Assembly (NCBI GenBank): GCA_002787615.1
Contig: PCXJ01000051.1
Span: 4,875-28,766, forward strand
From: Alphaproteobacteria bacterium CG11_big_fil_rev_8_21_14_0_20_44_7
GTDB taxonomy: Bacteria; Pseudomonadota; Alphaproteobacteria; Rickettsiales; 21-14-0-20-44-7
Length of the DNA stretch: 23,892 nt
Direction of reading: 5' to 3'
In this document: piece by piece, positions 21,892 to 23,892 of the stretch
Position numbering within the stretch: position 1 is the stretch's first letter
How the letters are laid out: each line of letters begins with the position of its first letter
Notes under the pieces: generated by a model
What the model was told of the DNA's origin: nothing
Database searches by the model: none
Seen by the model: only the letters and a program-made list of their open reading frames with translations
Program-made: the position numbers and the translations under genes

Positions 21892-21912
21892 GAGATTCTC
21901 CTTTTGTTAATT

Positions 21913-21942
21913 ATTGTAAGTATCTACAAAAAGCTATAGCAA
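21913..21942 (-). promoter_or_regulatory. Promoter of the acidic-protein gene
   Basis: On the minus strand TTGCTA (21937-21942) and TACAAT (21913-21918) are 18 bp apart, 21 bases before the ATG. An AAGGAG Shine-Dalgarno lies between them and the start. Confidence 0.45.
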
Positions 21943-22005
21943 CCAGATATTGCGCTTTTGTGACAAGATTTATTATTCTTTCTTAGAGTTAAGATTCATG
22001 CCTAG

Positions 22006-22064
22006 AGAGTTTAGAGTTGAGTTCGGGTGAAAAAAGAGCTACTAAGCTCTAACAACTAAACTCT
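22006..22064 (+). promoter_or_regulatory. Nested hairpins in the nrdR leader
   Basis: AGAGTTTAG (22006-22014) is complementary to CTAAACTCT (22056-22064), and TTG/CAA extends the stem across a two-base bulge. Inside it AGAGCT (22035-22040) and AGCTCT (22045-22050) form a 6-bp stem with the loop ACTA. The structure ends 11 bases before the nrdR ATG and has no T-tract. It could be an RNA control element or an operator; it does not match an FMN riboswitch. Confidence 0.45.
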
Positions 22065-22075
22065 GGTCACTAATT

Positions 22076-22570
22076 ATGCATTGCCCATTTTGCGGAAATG
22101 AAGATACGCAAGTTAAAGATTCCCGCATCACCGATGACGGCTCTTCCGTACGCCGCCGCCGTGAATGTGGAAATTGCGGCGGGCGCTTCACCACATTTGA
22201 GCGCGTGCAGGTGCGCGAAATATTTGTCAAAAAATCAAGCGGAGCAAGCCGGCTTTTTGACCGTGATAAATTGCTGCGTTCCCTCAATATCGCCGCACGC
22301 AAACGCCCAATTACCGAAGACCAAATTGAGCAATTAGTGAATAAAATTATCCGTGAAATCGCCAGCCTCGGTGAAAATGAAGTGCCGACCTCGGTTATCG
22401 GCACAAAAGTGATGGCAGCTTTGCGCGAACTTGATGACGTGGCATACATCCGCTATACCAGCGTTTATTCCAACTTCAAGGATGCTAAGGCTTTTGAGCG
22501 CTTCATCAAGAAACATCAGGATAAAAAGAAGGCAAAACCCGCAGCTTCAAAAAAACCAAAAAAGGCTTAA
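22076..22570 (+). CDS. nrdR: Transcriptional repressor NrdR
   Basis: NrdR senses ATP/dATP through an ATP-cone and represses ribonucleotide reductase genes. Of 164 residues, the zinc ribbon has C3, C6, C31 and C34 (HCPFC and ECGNC), with RRRREC and FTTFER around it; the ATP-cone is about 49-139 (VKKSSGASRLFDRDKLLRS ... VAYIRYTSVY). The K/A/P-rich tail is slightly longer than usual. The start ATG at 22076 gives the invariant M-x-C-P-x-C end; no clear Shine-Dalgarno is present. No NrdR box was noticed near its own start. ribD follows after 21 bp, as in many proteobacteria, so the two are probably cotranscribed. Confidence 0.98.
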   Translation: MHCPFCGNEDTQVKDSRITDDGSSVRRRRECGNCGGRFTTFERVQVREIFVKKSSGASRLFDRDKLLRSLNIAARKRPITEDQIEQLVNKIIREIASLGENEVPTSVIGTKVMAALRELDDVAYIRYTSVYSNFKDAKAFERFIKKHQDKKKAKPAASKKPKKA

Positions 22571-22591
22571 AGCCAGCCCTAATTTTTGCAT

Positions 22592-23563
22592 ATGCAACAT
22601 CATAAATACATGAAAATTGCTCTGGAACTGGCAAAGCGCGGATTGGGGCAAACCCATCCAAACCCCTCTGTCGGCTGTGTTATTGTCAAAAATAATGAGA
22701 TTATTGCAAGCGCTTGCACCGCAAAAAACGGCAGACCGCATGCTGAATTTCTGGCACTCAAGCAAGCCAGCAAAAAGGCACAAAATGCAACTGCTTATGT
22801 TACGCTTGAGCCCTGCGCGCATGAAGGCGAAACTCCATCTTGTGCGCGGTTGCTGGCAGAAGCAGGAATCAAACTTTGCGTTATTGCCGTGGCCGACCCG
22901 GACAAAAGAACAAATCGCAAGGGAATAAAAGCCCTGCAAAAGGCCGGAGTTGAAGTTATTAGCGAAATTTATGAAAAGGAAGCCGCAGAAATAAATCGCG
23001 GTTTTATCAAAAAAATCAAAACCGGATTACCATATGTGATGCTGAAGGTCGCTACTTCCGCCGATGGTAAATTCCTGCACGGGAATGGTCAACCGCAATG
23101 GGTTACGGGTGAATTGGCGCGCAATTATGTCCAGCTTTTGCGCACGCAGTATGATGTTATTCTAACCAGCACAAAAACGATTCTCGATGATGACCCGCAG
23201 CTTAATTGCCGCTTGCCGGGTTTGCAAGAAATCTCACCAGTTAAAGCGGTGATAGGCACATCAAAAATCCCGCATAACTCCCGAATCTTTGCAGGCAATG
23301 AGGTTTGGCTTTATGATAAAGATTTGAAAGCAACACTCAAAGCTATGGCGGGAAAAGGCATCACCAGAGTGATGGTGGAAGCAGGCTCAAAACTGGCAAA
23401 TAATATGCTGAGGGAAAGTCTGGTGGATAGTATTTATTGGTTCAAATCCGCAGAATCTTTGGGGAAAGGTGAGGAATATTTCACCGAGAATTTGGAAAAT
23501 TTTACTGAGAAAGATAGTCGCATATTCTCCGAGGATAGACTAGCTATCCTCGAAAAAATATGA
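22592..23563 (+). CDS. ribD: Riboflavin biosynthesis deaminase/reductase RibD
   Basis: RibD is a two-domain enzyme: the N-terminal zinc deaminase and the C-terminal NADPH reductase act in sequence on the pyrimidine intermediate of riboflavin synthesis. I start at the ATG at 22592 (323 residues); an upstream TTG would add two residues. The deaminase has HPNPSVGCVIV at 22-32, H50-A-E52, and C75 and C84 in EPCAHEGETPSC; the usual H-x-G-R-T-P-P-C is altered to H-E-G-E-T-P-S-C. The reductase domain, about 147-323, has PYVMLKVATSADGK and TSTKTILDDDPQLNCR. The usual next gene (ribE) is absent here; an opposing OmpA-like fragment follows. Confidence 0.96.
   Translation: MQHHKYMKIALELAKRGLGQTHPNPSVGCVIVKNNEIIASACTAKNGRPHAEFLALKQASKKAQNATAYVTLEPCAHEGETPSCARLLAEAGIKLCVIAVADPDKRTNRKGIKALQKAGVEVISEIYEKEAAEINRGFIKKIKTGLPYVMLKVATSADGKFLHGNGQPQWVTGELARNYVQLLRTQYDVILTSTKTILDDDPQLNCRLPGLQEISPVKAVIGTSKIPHNSRIFAGNEVWLYDKDLKATLKAMAGKGITRVMVEAGSKLANNMLRESLVDSIYWFKSAESLGKGEEYFTENLENFTEKDSRIFSEDRLAILEKI
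23530..23552. repeat. Perfect inverted repeat in the ribD 3' end
   Basis: CGAGGATAG (23530-23538) and CTATCCTCG (23544-23552) form a perfect 9-bp stem with a 5-base loop, covering the last ribD codons. It is followed on the plus strand by six A, so it is not a standard intrinsic terminator for ribD; on the minus strand the six T come before the stem, again the wrong order. It may still mark the end of both converging transcripts. Confidence 0.6.
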
Positions 23564-23570
23564 ATTTTAG

Positions 23571-23892
23571 CTATTGAATAAATTCAACCTGAACTTCAAC
23601 ACGGCGATTTTCTGCCAAACAGTTTATCAGACCGTTTGTCACCTTATTTCCGTCACATTCAACTTTTGGCGCAGCTTCACCAAGCCAGCTTGTTTGAGCA
23701 ATACTGGTGTTGATATAGCCTTTGCTGGTTAGATAATCCTGAACTGCTTCAGCACGTTTTTGTGATAATTTCATGTTATATTCTTCACTACCGACTCTAT
23801 CTGCATAACCAACGATTTTTGCAGATTTTACGTCATATGAAGTTTTTTAAACTTCAGCCAGATTATCCAGCTTTGCAACAGAATCAGACATT
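23571..23892 (-). pseudogene. OmpA-like peptidoglycan-binding domain with in-frame stop
   Basis: The C-terminal OmpA domain binds peptidoglycan and ties the outer membrane to the wall. The frame can be read from the window edge as SDSVAKLDNLAEV, then a TAA at 23847-23849, then KTSYDVKSAKIVGYADRVGS. After that come EEYNMKLSQKRAEAVQDYL (the classic D-x-x-G-S-x-x-Y-N-x-x-L-S-x-x-R-A) and ENRRVEVQVEF at the end. The two parts are in the same frame and join as a normal domain if the TAA were a leucine codon such as TTA. The gene therefore looks broken by one base, or the base is a sequence error. The 5' part runs out of the window. An internal ATG at 23774 could start only a useless piece. Confidence 0.75.

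Noticed and set aside
21960..22075. FMN riboswitch upstream of nrdR-ribD
   Set aside because: The conserved blocks of the FMN riboswitch are absent; only two nested stems are present.

Overview
This window looks like chromosomal DNA of a fairly AT-rich alphaproteobacterium. The gene order rpiB - glyA - nrdR - ribD, the trpF-trpB-trpA run, a class-IIA HAD phosphatase with a D-x-W-G motif and two perfect TTAA-N7-TTAA (CtrA-type) sites between genes all fit that class. It is not a minimal parasite genome: it makes tryptophan, branched-chain amino acids and riboflavin, and carries type IV pilus-type genes. The exact genus cannot be told from the sequence.

Layout. 1-2532 (+): trpF (cut by the window edge), trpB and trpA. 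2533-5300 (-): ilvC and ftsZ, with one long palindrome on each side of ilvC and an intrinsic terminator after ftsZ. 5548-7748: a double helix-turn-helix protein (+) whose 3' end runs 198 bp antisense into the tsaC/sua5 gene (-), then an orphan ParA ATPase (+). 7745-11679 (-): recJ, a NagD-like HAD phosphatase, a short mannose-1-phosphate guanylyltransferase and a stand-alone receiver protein. 11886-11962 (-): a tRNA with anticodon CAU. 12026-13826 (-): five tandem, tightly packed, mutually related small lipoproteins that I cannot assign to a known family. 13946-14815 (+): a DUF1853 protein. 14820-18947 (-): a pilus/secretion group of prepilin peptidase, MshL-type lipoprotein secretin, ABC-2 permease and an N-anchored helical protein. 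19032-21371 (+): rpiB, a RelE/ParE-type toxin-antitoxin pair and glyA. 21409-21891 (-): an unknown acidic protein. 22076-23563 (+): nrdR and ribD. 23571-23892 (-): an OmpA-like C-terminal domain broken by an in-frame stop.

Most interesting points. (1) The five-gene lipoprotein array shares a signature G-x-x-D-G-C ... W-x-(D/E)-x3-(Y/F)-C, with two conserved cysteines besides the lipid-bearing one; this is the best candidate for an undescribed system. (2) CtrA-type boxes lie before the receiver gene and before the prepilin peptidase gene. (3) Several plus-strand genes have a good sigma70-like promoter whose predicted start of transcription falls on or within a few bases of the start codon, so leaderless or nearly leaderless mRNAs may be common here. 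(4) The toxin-antitoxin promoter lies inside the 3' end of rpiB and its -10 box is covered by a perfect 17-bp palindrome, a likely autoregulatory operator. (5) Large imperfect palindromes flank ilvC.

No CRISPR array, insertion sequence, rRNA or origin was seen. No gene-free stretch exceeds 300 bases; the largest is 5301-5547.
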